Source of the DNA: Chryseosolibacter sp964493505
GTDB taxonomy: Bacteria; Bacteroidota; Bacteroidia; Cytophagales; Cyclobacteriaceae
Assembly: GCA_964493505.1 (NCBI GenBank)
Contig: CAZBNP010000009.1
Span: 1-64,000 of the forward strand
Direction: 5' to 3'
DNA: 64,000 nt
Numbering within the stretch: position 1 is the first letter of the stretch; each line of letters starts with the position of its first letter. Under the pieces are notes generated by a model. The model was given only the letters and a program-made list of their open reading frames with translations. It did not search any database and was not told the DNA's origin. A program made the translations under genes and the position numbers. Shown here piece by piece: positions 46,841 through 54,772 of the stretch.

Positions 46841-46870
46841 AGCCTTTCCTGCAACCAGGAGGGCTTTTTT
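46841..46870 (+). terminator. Intrinsic terminator of cysteine attenuator
   Basis: Stem of about ten pairs: 46841-46851 with 46856-46865, one bulged T (46847), loop CAAC, then a run of six T that ends at 46870. Its left arm contains TCCTGCA (46847-46853), the exact complement of TGCAGGA at 46795-46801 in the leader ORF, so an antiterminator and the terminator are mutually exclusive. It stands 20 bases before the sulfite reductase ATG. Confidence 0.75.
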
Positions 46871-46890
46871 AATTTATAAACAATTCCATC

Positions 46891-48996
46891 ATGAAGAGTT
46901 TCAGGTCAGAGCTTGAAGACATTAACAACCCGGTAGTAGCCCAGGATATCATCGACCTCGGCGACAAGATTAAATTGTTCAGGGAGGGGAAGATTGATGA
47001 CGATAAGTTCAGAAGCGTGCGTTTGCTGCGCGGTATATATGGCCAGCGGCAGCCGGGGGTACAGATGGTGCGCATAAAGCTTCCCTTTGGTCAGGTAACA
47101 ACCCGGCAGATTCGTCGTATTGCCGATATCTCGGATGAATATGGAAGCAGTAACCTGCATGCTACTACCCGGCAGGATATTCAGATACACTTTGTAAGCC
47201 TGGACAAGACGCCTGAGCTCTGGACCAAGTTGGAAGAGGATGCGATCACCATCCGGGAAGCCTGTGGTAACACAGTACGGAACGTGACCGCATCGCCAAC
47301 GGCCGGAGTAGATGTGGACGAACCTTTTGATGTTTCTCCGTATGCGTACGGGACATTCAAGTACTTGCTGAGAAATCCTGTCAACCAGGAGATGGGGCGC
47401 AAGTTCAAGATATCATTCTCATCTTCAGATGAAGACACAGCTTTTTCGTATATCCATGACCTGGGATATATCCCGAAGATTGTTGACGGCAAGCGCGGTT
47501 TCAAAGTGGTGATCGGCGGCGGTCTTGGCGCTAATCCTTACCTCGCGATCCCGGTCTACGAGTTTCTTGAAGAAGATCAGGTTATTCCGTTTACGGAAGC
47601 GGTTCTACGCGTGTTTGATCGCTATGGCGAACGTACACGCCGGATGAAGGCTCGTATGAAGTTCCTGCTTGCTGATATCGGGTTGGAAGAAATGATGAGA
47701 CTCGTCAAAGAAGAGTGGGCGGCGCTTCCGAACAAAACCTATAAATTTGATATCAATGCATTGCCACAACCGCGTCTCAGCGATTTTATCCCTGACCAGC
47801 CCGCGGCGATCGCCAACGAGAAGAAATATCAACAATGGTTTGATACCAATGTAATTCGCCAGAAGCAGGAAGGATATTATGGGGTATTTGTAAAGGTTCC
47901 CCTTGGAAACCTCTCGTCAAAAAGGGCGCGCAAATTCGCCGATATAGTAGACAAGTTCGCATCGGAGGAACTGCGTGTTACGGTGAACCAGGGCTACCTG
48001 ATACGCTTTGTGAGAGAAGAGGTCATCAGGCATCTCTATCTCGCCCTCGATGAGCTCGCGCTCGCAGAGCCCGGATTCGACAGCGTCGGCGACATTACCG
48101 CGTGCCCCGGAACCGAATCTTGTAATCTCGGTATCTCTGACAGTACACAGGTATCGCTTGCGCTTGAAAAAGTTATCAAGGAAGAATACCCCGATCTTAT
48201 CTACAACAATGAGATAAAGATTAAAATAAGTGGTTGCCCGAACTCATGCGGACAGCACGGAATTGCAACCATTGGTCTCCATGGAAGTACGATCAAGGAT
48301 AAGCAAGGCAAGGTTGTTCCTGCCCTGATTGTGTTGCTCGGTGGCGCCAAGCTCAACAATGGCGAAGCACTCGTTGCCGATAAGGTAGTGAAGATCCCTT
48401 CACGTAAAGGGCCTGATGCATTACGCCTGCTCCTCGACGACTACGCAAATAACAGCCAGGAGGGAGAATATTTCCACGCGTACTACAGACGTCAGGGAAA
48501 AAATTATTTTTATTCGTTCCTCAAACCGCTGGCGGATCTTACGGTGTTGGCACCGATAGACTACGTTGATTGGGGGCAGGAGCAGAACTTCGTTCTCCAC
48601 ACCGCTGTCGGAGAGTGTGCTGGTGTCATCATTGATCTTGTCTCAACGCTGCTGTACGACTCCGAGGAGAAACTTGCGTGGGCAAAGCAGGCGTTAGATG
48701 AGAAGATGTATGCCGATTCGATTTATCACACTTACAGTGCCCTCATTAATACATCCAAGGCTATGTTGCTGACGGTTGATCAGAAGCCGAGCACGCAAAT
48801 CCAGACGATGAATGATTTTCAGAAACATTTCGTCGAAACGGGACTAATTACCGGTTTTGGAAACTTTAAGGACTTCACGATGCGCATTAACAAGAATGAG
48901 CCTACTGAATTGTTTGCTATTCAGTACCTGAATGATGCCAACCGGTTTCTACAGGAAATTTACACGTTCAAGGACCTCAAAAAACAGACAGCATAA
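46891..48996 (+). CDS. Ferredoxin-type sulfite/nitrite reductase with C-terminal helical (HEPN-like) extension
   Basis: Siroheme and [4Fe-4S] enzyme reducing sulfite to sulfide (or nitrite to ammonia) with six electrons. Two ferredoxin-like halves and two siroheme-binding domains are present, e.g. LHATTRQDIQIHFV and RNVTASPTAGVD. Cluster/siroheme ligands are C405 and C411 (ACPGTESC) and C449 and C453 (SGCPNSC). The last about 140 residues (from LHTAVGECAGVIID) form a helical HEPN-like domain seen in Bacteroidota versions. The Cys-coding leader upstream and the siroheme genes downstream favour sulfite as substrate. Expression is probably controlled by cysteine supply. Confidence 0.92.
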   Translation: MKSFRSELEDINNPVVAQDIIDLGDKIKLFREGKIDDDKFRSVRLLRGIYGQRQPGVQMVRIKLPFGQVTTRQIRRIADISDEYGSSNLHATTRQDIQIHFVSLDKTPELWTKLEEDAITIREACGNTVRNVTASPTAGVDVDEPFDVSPYAYGTFKYLLRNPVNQEMGRKFKISFSSSDEDTAFSYIHDLGYIPKIVDGKRGFKVVIGGGLGANPYLAIPVYEFLEEDQVIPFTEAVLRVFDRYGERTRRMKARMKFLLADIGLEEMMRLVKEEWAALPNKTYKFDINALPQPRLSDFIPDQPAAIANEKKYQQWFDTNVIRQKQEGYYGVFVKVPLGNLSSKRARKFADIVDKFASEELRVTVNQGYLIRFVREEVIRHLYLALDELALAEPGFDSVGDITACPGTESCNLGISDSTQVSLALEKVIKEEYPDLIYNNEIKIKISGCPNSCGQHGIATIGLHGSTIKDKQGKVVPALIVLLGGAKLNNGEALVADKVVKIPSRKGPDALRLLLDDYANNSQEGEYFHAYYRRQGKNYFYSFLKPLADLTVLAPIDYVDWGQEQNFVLHTAVGECAGVIIDLVSTLLYDSEEKLAWAKQALDEKMYADSIYHTYSALINTSKAMLLTVDQKPSTQIQTMNDFQKHFVETGLITGFGNFKDFTMRINKNEPTELFAIQYLNDANRFLQEIYTFKDLKKQTA

Positions 48997-48997
48997 T

Positions 48998-49777
48998 ATG
49001 CTCAATTCCCCGTCCCCCCTTAAGAAGCCAATGCTTACGTTGGTGGGAGCGGGTCCCGGCGACCCGGAACTCATTACAGTAAAGGCGATAAACGCGCTCA
49101 AATCAGCCGACATTGTGCTTCATGACGCATTGGTCTCCAAAGGAGTGCTTGACTATATACCGGTCTCCACGCCGGTTATCTGCGTCGGCAAACGGGCAGG
49201 GCGCCATTCCTATACGCAGGAGGAGATCAATTCCCTGATTGTGGAGTCGACGCATTTGTACGGCCATGTTGTTCGTCTCAAAGGGGGTGATCCTTTTGTA
49301 TTCGGCCGTGCGACCGAGGAAATCGAACACGCGTCGCGTTACGGGATTTCCACACAGGTGGTGCCGGGTATCAGCAGTGCGCTGGCAGTACCGGCTGCTG
49401 TTTCAATTCCCCTGACCTCCCGTGGTGTAAGCGAAAGCTTCTGGGTTGTTACGGGTACAACGATGACAGGAAAGCTCTCCGCCGACGTGGCGCTGGCGGC
49501 ACAGTCGTCTGCGACGGTCATCATACTGATGGGACTGAAGAAGCTCGCCGAGATCATGGCGGTATTCCAGTCCTTCGGAAAAGGTGATATGGCTGTGGCT
49601 GTCATTCAGAGCGGAACACTTCCGGAGCAGAAGCACGTCGTCGGCACTGTTTCGAATATTGCAAGCCTTGTATTGGAGGAAGACCTGGGATCACCCGGTA
49701 TCATCATTGCAGGTGATGTCGTAAGATATGCCGGCGTTGGCCGTGCGCTTGTCGCGAATAGCGCTGACCTCGGGTAA
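48998..49777 (+). CDS. cobA: Uroporphyrinogen-III C-methyltransferase
   Basis: SAM-dependent enzyme making precorrin-2, the first step to siroheme. Start ATG 48998, 1 bp after the reductase stop. Family motifs in order: LTLVGAGPGDPELITVKAINAL (P-loop-like SAM site), YGHVVRLKGGDPFVFGRATEE, VVPGISSALAVPA, and GTTMTGKL and MGLKKLAEIM later. 260 residues is right for a SUMT without a CysG fusion. It supplies the reductase's cofactor and is likely co-transcribed with it. Confidence 0.95.
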   Translation: MLNSPSPLKKPMLTLVGAGPGDPELITVKAINALKSADIVLHDALVSKGVLDYIPVSTPVICVGKRAGRHSYTQEEINSLIVESTHLYGHVVRLKGGDPFVFGRATEEIEHASRYGISTQVVPGISSALAVPAAVSIPLTSRGVSESFWVVTGTTMTGKLSADVALAAQSSATVIILMGLKKLAEIMAVFQSFGKGDMAVAVIQSGTLPEQKHVVGTVSNIASLVLEEDLGSPGIIIAGDVVRYAGVGRALVANSADLG

Positions 49778-49789
49778 ACTGACTTGTTT

Positions 49790-50368
49790 ATGGAGGAGCG
49801 CAACAGCCTTTTTCCTGTCTTCCTGAAGCTTGAGGAGCTCGATACCTTGCTGGTAGGAGGGGGAAATGTCGGGTTGGAAAAGCTCAGCGCCCTGCTTAAG
49901 AGCAGTCCGAATGCGAGGGTGACCGTCGTGGCGCCTTTTATTTCTACCGGTATCAAAACGATTGCCACACCCAACGTCCGACTCGAAGAAAGAAAATTCC
50001 GCACGAGCGATCTGCAGGACAAAGACCTGGTGATTCTCGCCACCGATAACTCCGCCCTGCACGAACAGATCAGGACGCGGGCGAGGAAGAAAAGGATCCT
50101 CGTCAACGTCGCCGATACACCTCGGCTGTGTGATTTCTATCTCGGTTCAGTGGTGACAAAGGGCAATATCAAGATCGGCATCTCCACAAACGGAAGGTCA
50201 CCGACGATGGCGAAGCGGATGAGGGAGTATTTCGAAGAGACTATACCTGATGACACCAATCAGCTTTTGGAAAATATGCGCGCTATCCGCGATCAACTGA
50301 AAGGCGATTTTGCCGAAAAAGTCAGGGTCCTGAACGATCTGACTGCTTCCTGGCTGAAGAAGAAGTAG
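49790..50368 (+). CDS. Precorrin-2 dehydrogenase/sirohydrochlorin ferrochelatase (CysG-N/Met8-like)
   Basis: Completes siroheme from precorrin-2: NAD-dependent oxidation and probably iron insertion. The ATG 49790 is preferred over the TTG six bases before. PVFLKLEELDTLLVGGGNVGLEKLSAL is the N-terminal Rossmann glycine loop; LVILATDNSALHEQI, ILVNVADTPRLCDFYLGSVV and GISTNGRSPTMAKRMREYFE follow as in CysG N-terminal proteins. The 192-residue size fits a stand-alone protein. It lies 12 bp after cobA, closing the siroheme operon. Confidence 0.93.
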   Translation: MEERNSLFPVFLKLEELDTLLVGGGNVGLEKLSALLKSSPNARVTVVAPFISTGIKTIATPNVRLEERKFRTSDLQDKDLVILATDNSALHEQIRTRARKKRILVNVADTPRLCDFYLGSVVTKGNIKIGISTNGRSPTMAKRMREYFEETIPDDTNQLLENMRAIRDQLKGDFAEKVRVLNDLTASWLKKK

Positions 50369-50428
50369 GGGTGGGGTCATTCGCCGGAATTTCTTACATT
50401 GGGATTCAAAAAAACAAATCTCTATTGT

Positions 50429-51757
50429 ATGGAATATTCCCGACGTAAATTTTTGCATAATACCGGTAAGACGCTCGTCGGAGCCGGAATGATGAGCGCT
50501 TTGCCCTGGGATGCAATCGCCGATCAAAAGAAGCGCGTATCTCCCAATGACAGAATCAATGTGGCGGTGATCGGTGCGAACGGTATGGGATGGTCGGATA
50601 CCAGGTCGTTTATGAAGATTCCCGAGTGTAACCTTATGGCTGTGTGCGACGTGGATCAGAACGTGATCGACAAGCGGGTGGCTGAGATGAAGGAGTCGAA
50701 CATAAAGCTCGAGACGTACACGGATTACAGGAAGCTACTCGAAAACAAAGACATCGACGTTGTCATAATCGGAACACCCGACCACTGGCATTGCCTGCAG
50801 ATGGTCGACGCCTGCGCGGCGGGTAAGGATGTGTATGTCGAGAAGCCGGTGGGAAACTCCATCGCTGAGTGCGACGTCATGGTGAAGGCGCAGAAGAAGT
50901 ATCAACGCGCCGTACAATGCGGGCAATGGCAACGGAGCATGCCGCATTTTGTCGATGCGCTTAATTTTTTGAAGGCCGGGACATTGGGCAAGGTAAGGAC
51001 TGTCAAGGCCTGGGCCTATATGGGTTGGATGAAGGATATTCCCTCGCTGCCCGACGCTCCTGTGCCGCCCGGGGTAGACTACAATATGTGGCTTGGCCCT
51101 GCGACGACGTGCCCGTTCAATCCGAATCGCTTTCATTTCAACTTCCGCTGGTTCTGGGACTATGCGGGCGGATTAATGACCGACTGGGGTGTTCACCTCG
51201 TCGACTACGCTTTGCTTGGAATGGGTGCTCCGCTTCCCAGGTCGGTATACGCATCCGGCGGCAAGTATGCTTATCCGGAAGGAGGTAATGAAACACCCGA
51301 TACCCTCGCTGCGGTGTATGACTTTGGCGACTTTACCATGCTGTGGGAACACGCCCAGAGTATCAGCAATGGAAACTACGGACGCGACCACGGTATTGCC
51401 TACATCGGCAACAACGGTACGTTGGTTCTCGACCGCGGGGGATGGGAAGTTATCGCCGACGAAAAACGTATAGAACCTGTTCCCTACCAGCCGAACAAGG
51501 GAAGTGGCCTTGACGCGCACACGTTGAATTTCATCAGCGCCGTGAAGTCGAGAAAGCTTGACGCACTCACATGCCCGATCGAAGATGGCGCGCATGTGGC
51601 CAATGTTTGCCAGATGGGGAATATCTCCTATCGCACAGGGGAGATCGTGCATTGGGACGATAAGAAAAGAGTTTTTAAGGAGTCGGGAGCCAACAAGTTC
51701 ATTACAGCGAAGTATAACAACGGGTATTCGTTGCCGAAGGTGTATGCCCCCCACTGA
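50429..51757 (+). CDS. Gfo/Idh/MocA family oxidoreductase with Tat signal
   Basis: NAD(P)-dependent sugar or inositol-type oxidoreductase predicted to be exported. Start ATG 50429. The N-terminus has EYSRRKFLHNTGKTLVGAG, a full twin-arginine signal ending near ALPWDAIA. Rossmann fold: VAVIGANGMG, MAVCDVDQ, and the substrate-side signature VYVEKPVGNSIAECDVMV. The C-terminal alpha/beta domain contains WFWDYAGGLMTDWGVHLVDYAL. Such proteins are often part of glycan or inositol catabolism in Bacteroidota. It stands alone here, 60 bp after the siroheme operon on the same strand. Confidence 0.92.
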   Translation: MEYSRRKFLHNTGKTLVGAGMMSALPWDAIADQKKRVSPNDRINVAVIGANGMGWSDTRSFMKIPECNLMAVCDVDQNVIDKRVAEMKESNIKLETYTDYRKLLENKDIDVVIIGTPDHWHCLQMVDACAAGKDVYVEKPVGNSIAECDVMVKAQKKYQRAVQCGQWQRSMPHFVDALNFLKAGTLGKVRTVKAWAYMGWMKDIPSLPDAPVPPGVDYNMWLGPATTCPFNPNRFHFNFRWFWDYAGGLMTDWGVHLVDYALLGMGAPLPRSVYASGGKYAYPEGGNETPDTLAAVYDFGDFTMLWEHAQSISNGNYGRDHGIAYIGNNGTLVLDRGGWEVIADEKRIEPVPYQPNKGSGLDAHTLNFISAVKSRKLDALTCPIEDGAHVANVCQMGNISYRTGEIVHWDDKKRVFKESGANKFITAKYNNGYSLPKVYAPH

Positions 51758-51799
51758 TACCTGACAGGTATTTTTATCGGTCATACGTTCTATTTAGGA

Positions 51800-51920
51800 T
51801 TAGTGTTTGTAATGATATTCCGTTTTTGAAAGGATCGAACCTTGGTTGTCTCTAACTTCGGTTAATCGGCCGAAATCATCATACAGGTACTGACATCTCC
51901 TGGCCTGTCGCTGTTCGAAC
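51800..51920 (-). pseudogene. Remnant of RHS/YD-repeat protein C-terminus
   Basis: The minus-strand frame ending at TAA 51800-51802 reads, going back, QYLYDDFGRLTEVRDNQGS then ILSKTEYHYKH: one clear YD repeat (YLYDDFGRL.EV.D.QG) and the usual Tyr-rich end of these proteins. No upstream body, signal peptide or start is left; the frame loses its repeat character beyond about 51905. Nothing in the 650 bp gap (51758-52410) looks like a full gene. It is a tail fragment from deletion or recombination. Confidence 0.7.
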
Positions 51921-52098
51921 ACAAAAACAAAACACAAACAAAAAAGAGGCACTAAGCCAGAATACATGAGTACTACGATTACTCCGTGTTACGTGCATAG
52001 GTTTGAAGGTTAGTAGGGTTTAGGGTGCTATCTATTCACTTCAATATCACAGCTGAATCCAACTTTTACCGAGATCATCATGGCTGTGTTGCGGAAAA

Positions 52099-52144
52099 CA
52101 AAAAAGCCCATCCGATCTCCTCCGCGGAAATCAGTGATGGGCTT
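52099..52144 (-). terminator. Intrinsic terminator, minus strand
   Basis: AGCCCATC (52105-52112) and GATGGGCT (52136-52143) form an 8-9 bp stem with a large internally paired loop; read on the minus strand it is followed by TTTTTTG then TTTT. It could end the transcript of the lipid kinase gene, about 270 bp upstream. It might be a free-standing leader terminator, but no gene follows it. Confidence 0.6.
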
Positions 52145-52241
52145 AGGACTAAGATAAAATGTTTTTTTCATTACTGCAAACAGCAAAGAATAAATTGCAC
52201 CTGGTGTAAAGCAATATCCAGCGACACAACCTTGGGGGTAT

Positions 52242-52378
52242 TGGGTTTCGGAGTTCTGGGTTTCGGGTTTGAAGGGACATCGGATTTATGAGTTCCCACA
52301 TTGCCCTTTTGCCAATTGCCTTTTGCCAATTAAACCAATCCCCGTTTTGTCAACTGTCAATTTTGTCAACTGTCAACT
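52242..52378. repeat. Short intergenic repeats (GGGTTTCGG, TTTTGCC, 16-mer tandem)
   Basis: Three repeat types in a row: TGGGTTTCGG twice (52242-52251 and 52258-52267), a TTTTGCC/AATTGCC run (52301-52332), and TTTTGTCAACTGTCAA twice, without a break (52345-52360, 52361-52376), with a partial copy after it. The TTTTGCC unit is the same as at the left edge. No gene is seen here. Confidence 0.75.
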
Positions 52379-52410
52379 AGACACAGCAAACTCCCCGGAG
52401 TTCGGTGGGT

Positions 52411-53307
52411 TCAGAATTTTCCCGTGCCGGGCACCAGCATCGTCAGTGAAGCCGGGATCAATTCAACCTCGAAGCGGTCGGCCTTGCCAAGGGGTTCTCC
52501 ATCGACATGGTAGGGCATGGCATGTGTCAGCGTGATCGTAGCACTTCGGACCTGAAATGTCTCACAGTATTCAGACCGGTCGATCGTTCCTGCCAGGAAG
52601 GCGTAGAGGAAGTCAACACGGTAAGCAGGAAATTTCCTCAGGATGGAGATATCCAATAGTTGGTCGTGGACGGAAGCGCCGGGCGCTATGCGTACATTGT
52701 TTCCATACTGCGACGAGTTGGCGATGGCGATTATCAGGGCAGTCTTTTTTACCGAGCCCTGTCCGGTAGTGATGGTTGCCTCGAACTCGGTGAACTTTGG
52801 GAACTCGTTCAACACCAGGCGGGCGTATCCCTGTAGTCCGCGGCGGGCATCTTCGCCAAATCGCTCGGCGACATATCCGTCGAATCCGATGCCGGATACA
52901 TTTAGCGAAAGTTTCCCATTCAGCCGGAACGCATCGATAGCCAGGGCCTTGTTGGTGAAAAAACCTCTTAGTGCTGATTCGAACTGAACCGGGATTCCCA
53001 GATGTCGCGCCAGGCCGTTTCCGGATCCTTTTGGTAGTATACCCATGGCGGCATCGGTGTGGATCAATGCCTGTGCCACCTCATTCACGGTTCCATCACC
53101 CCCCACAGCCACCACTCGTCCAAACCCATCGGCGACTGCCTGCCTTGCCAGGGTAGTGGCGTGTCCCTGTCCTTCGGTATAAGCGAGCCCGCACTCAACT
53201 TCGTGTTCCTTACAGTGATTCAGTACCAGGCCCTCCAGGTCGGGGTTAAAGCCGGTACCGGAGTACTTATTGATAATAAAGAATACCTTGCTATTTTCAC
53301 TGTTCAC
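52411..53307 (-). CDS. Diacylglycerol/lipid kinase family protein (YegS-like)
   Basis: Lipid kinase catalytic family. KVFFIINKYSGTG opens the domain, and VVAVGGDGTVNEVAQAL is the nucleotide-binding GGDGT site (about residues 66-82). MGILPKGSGNGLARHLGIP is the second family block, and VDGEP near the end is the final one (YHVDGEPL). 298 residues is the family size. The lipid substrate (diacylglycerol, phosphatidylglycerol or ceramide) cannot be told from sequence. It is divergent from the YopX-like gene, whose ATG lies 33 bp upstream of its own start. Confidence 0.92.
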   Translation of the reverse strand: MNSENSKVFFIINKYSGTGFNPDLEGLVLNHCKEHEVECGLAYTEGQGHATTLARQAVADGFGRVVAVGGDGTVNEVAQALIHTDAAMGILPKGSGNGLARHLGIPVQFESALRGFFTNKALAIDAFRLNGKLSLNVSGIGFDGYVAERFGEDARRGLQGYARLVLNEFPKFTEFEATITTGQGSVKKTALIIAIANSSQYGNNVRIAPGASVHDQLLDISILRKFPAYRVDFLYAFLAGTIDRSEYCETFQVRSATITLTHAMPYHVDGEPLGKADRFEVELIPASLTMLVPGTGKF

Positions 53308-53340
53308 ATCTCAAGGTTAATAAATTTCAGCAATACCGCT

Positions 53341-53679
53341 ATGAAATTCGTCCCCCGTAAACTGCTTTTCAAAGCGTGGAATCCGGAAACCGGCCTTTTG
53401 ATGAGGCTCAGCAGTATTGAATGTGTCAAAGGAGAGCTCTTTCGCAGGGACCATGTTCTGCTCCAGTTTACCGGTCTTTACGATCAGCAGGACGAGGAGA
53501 TATACGAGATGGATATGTTGTTGATAGCCGGCGAGAAGGTTGTCGTTTTCTGGGATCCGGTGCAGAACGGGTGGGCGGTGTCCTCCATCCCTGCCGGGGC
53601 TTCCCGGCCTTTTGCAAGGGATGTCGCAGGTGCTGCCGTGAGGATATGCAGTTATTTCGAAGCTGAGAGAGCTACTTGA
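53341..53679 (+). CDS. YopX-like domain protein
   Basis: Start at the ATG 53341; the longer frame upstream is a shadow of the kinase gene. The 112-residue protein has an opening KLLFKAWNPETGLLM and a centre LLQFTGLYDQQDEEIYEMDML followed by VVVFWDPVQNGWAV. These match the YopX pattern (KFRAWD...; QYTGLKDKNGKEIYEGDI; then a WDE-like strand). YopX proteins are mostly in phages and plasmids of Firmicutes; here no phage gene is near. Function is unknown. Its 3' end overlaps the acyl carrier protein gene by 8 bp, tail to tail. Confidence 0.6.
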   Translation: MKFVPRKLLFKAWNPETGLLMRLSSIECVKGELFRRDHVLLQFTGLYDQQDEEIYEMDMLLIAGEKVVVFWDPVQNGWAVSSIPAGASRPFARDVAGAAVRICSYFEAERAT

Positions 53680-53908
53680 TCTTTTCCTCTATGTACTTCA
53701 CGGCCTGCCCGAATGTTTGCAACTTCTCCGCATCGTCATCGGGAATACGGATATCAAAGGTCTGCTCAAACTCCATGACGATCTCTGCGTAATCGAGAGA
53801 ATCAATTCCAAGGTCTTTAACAAAATTGGCGTCGGGTGTAATTTCTGATTGCGCAATACCGAGTTTTTCAACCAATATTTCGGTTACTTTCTTAGGGATA
53901 TCTTGCAT
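53672..53908 (-). CDS. acpP: Acyl carrier protein
   Basis: 78 residues from the ATG 53908. DLGIDSLDYAEIVMEFE holds the phosphopantetheine Ser (S37). The four-helix acidic layout (TPDANFVKDLG, FDIRIPDDDAEKLQTFGQAVKYI) is that of a type II ACP. The Asp-Ser-Leu-Asp variant, not DSLDTVE, suggests a version other than the main fatty-acid ACP, or Bacteroidota usage. coaD, which makes the precursor of the prosthetic group, lies 1.8 kb away. Confidence 0.9.
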   Translation of the reverse strand: MQDIPKKVTEILVEKLGIAQSEITPDANFVKDLGIDSLDYAEIVMEFEQTFDIRIPDDDAEKLQTFGQAVKYIEEKIK

Positions 53909-53985
53909 GGGAAGCGGTAAGGGTTTGGTAAAGGTATTAAATGATGATAAGCCTTCCAAGTCCACCCGGGGAAGTTGGCGAGGGG

Positions 53986-54636
53986 TTATTTTTTCCAGTG
54001 TGCCGGGTCTACCCGCCAGGCTTTGAGGGAGATCAGCTCATCCTCCGTGATATACTTTTCAATGACCGCCTGCGACAACAGGTGCCCATAGTCGCTTAGC
54101 GAGATCAGGGATACGTCAGCTTCGTAGAAATTGCGTGTGGCGACGTCGAAGCCATAGCTGAAGACGGACACCATTCCGAGAACCTGGATGCCGGCCGATC
54201 GCAGGGCGTCGACAGCCGCAAGTGAACTTCCTCCTGTCGATACGAGGTCTTCAACTACCACAACCTTTTGGCCTTTTACTACGCTGCCTTCAATCAAATT
54301 CCCCATTCCGTGCGCCTTTGGTTTCGGTCGTACATAGAGGAAGGGGAGATCAAGGCCGTCGGCAACCAATGCGCCGTGCGCGATACCGGCTGTCGCTACT
54401 CCGGCAATACCCTCGGTGGTAAAGAAGTTATCCCGGATGGCTGAGATAAGTCCTTGCTTGACGGCGCTTCGAACATCGGGATGTGACAATGAAAGCCTGT
54501 TGTCGCAATAAATCGGCGACTTCCAGCCCGAGCTCCACGTGAAAGGTTTTTGTGTGTTGAGCTTGATAGCCTGGATCCTCAAAAGCATTTCCGCTATGGG
54601 GCCGGCTGTCTCCTCCTGTACTTTGATTATTGGCAT
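53986..54636 (-). CDS. pyrE: Orotate phosphoribosyltransferase
   Basis: Adds ribose-5-phosphate to orotate (pyrimidine pathway) to form OMP. Start ATG 54636, removing overlap with the divergent NUDIX gene. Family marks: FTWSSGWKSPIYCDNRLSLS (orotate site), GIAGVATAGIAHGALVAD, RPKPKAHGMGNLIEGSV, and the PRPP-binding VVVVEDLVSTGGSSLAAV. Ends at 53986, 77 bp from the acpP start on the same strand. Confidence 0.95.
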   Translation of the reverse strand: MPIIKVQEETAGPIAEMLLRIQAIKLNTQKPFTWSSGWKSPIYCDNRLSLSHPDVRSAVKQGLISAIRDNFFTTEGIAGVATAGIAHGALVADGLDLPFLYVRPKPKAHGMGNLIEGSVVKGQKVVVVEDLVSTGGSSLAAVDALRSAGIQVLGMVSVFSYGFDVATRNFYEADVSLISLSDYGHLLSQAVIEKYITEDELISLKAWRVDPAHWKK

Positions 54637-54772
54637 CGCCAAAAATATAACTTTACCGCGACCGGATAAAAGAAAGGTTAAAGAAAGGCTTATATGCAAT
54701 CAAAAATGTGATCAAGTACTTGCCAGCCTGCAAATTATTTGCTCTTTTGCGATTGGGGCAAACCCGAATGCT

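Noticed and set aside
51831..51845. GGATCGAACC looking like a tRNA T-arm
   Set aside because: No acceptor stem, anticodon arm or CCA fits around it; the same bases code for the RHS remnant on the minus strand.
52028..52171. Minus-strand 47-codon ORF (MKKTFYLSPK...) running through the terminator at 52099-52144, possibly a Phe/Tyr leader peptide
   Set aside because: Only one Phe and one Tyr codon before the hairpin, the frame runs through the stem instead of stopping ahead of it, and there is no amino-acid biosynthetic gene downstream. A plain terminator is the simpler reading.
53059..53340. Upstream part of the long frame leading into the YopX-like gene
   Set aside because: It is the antisense shadow of the lipid kinase gene and lacks a plausible start. 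The ATG at 53341 begins the family-like sequence.
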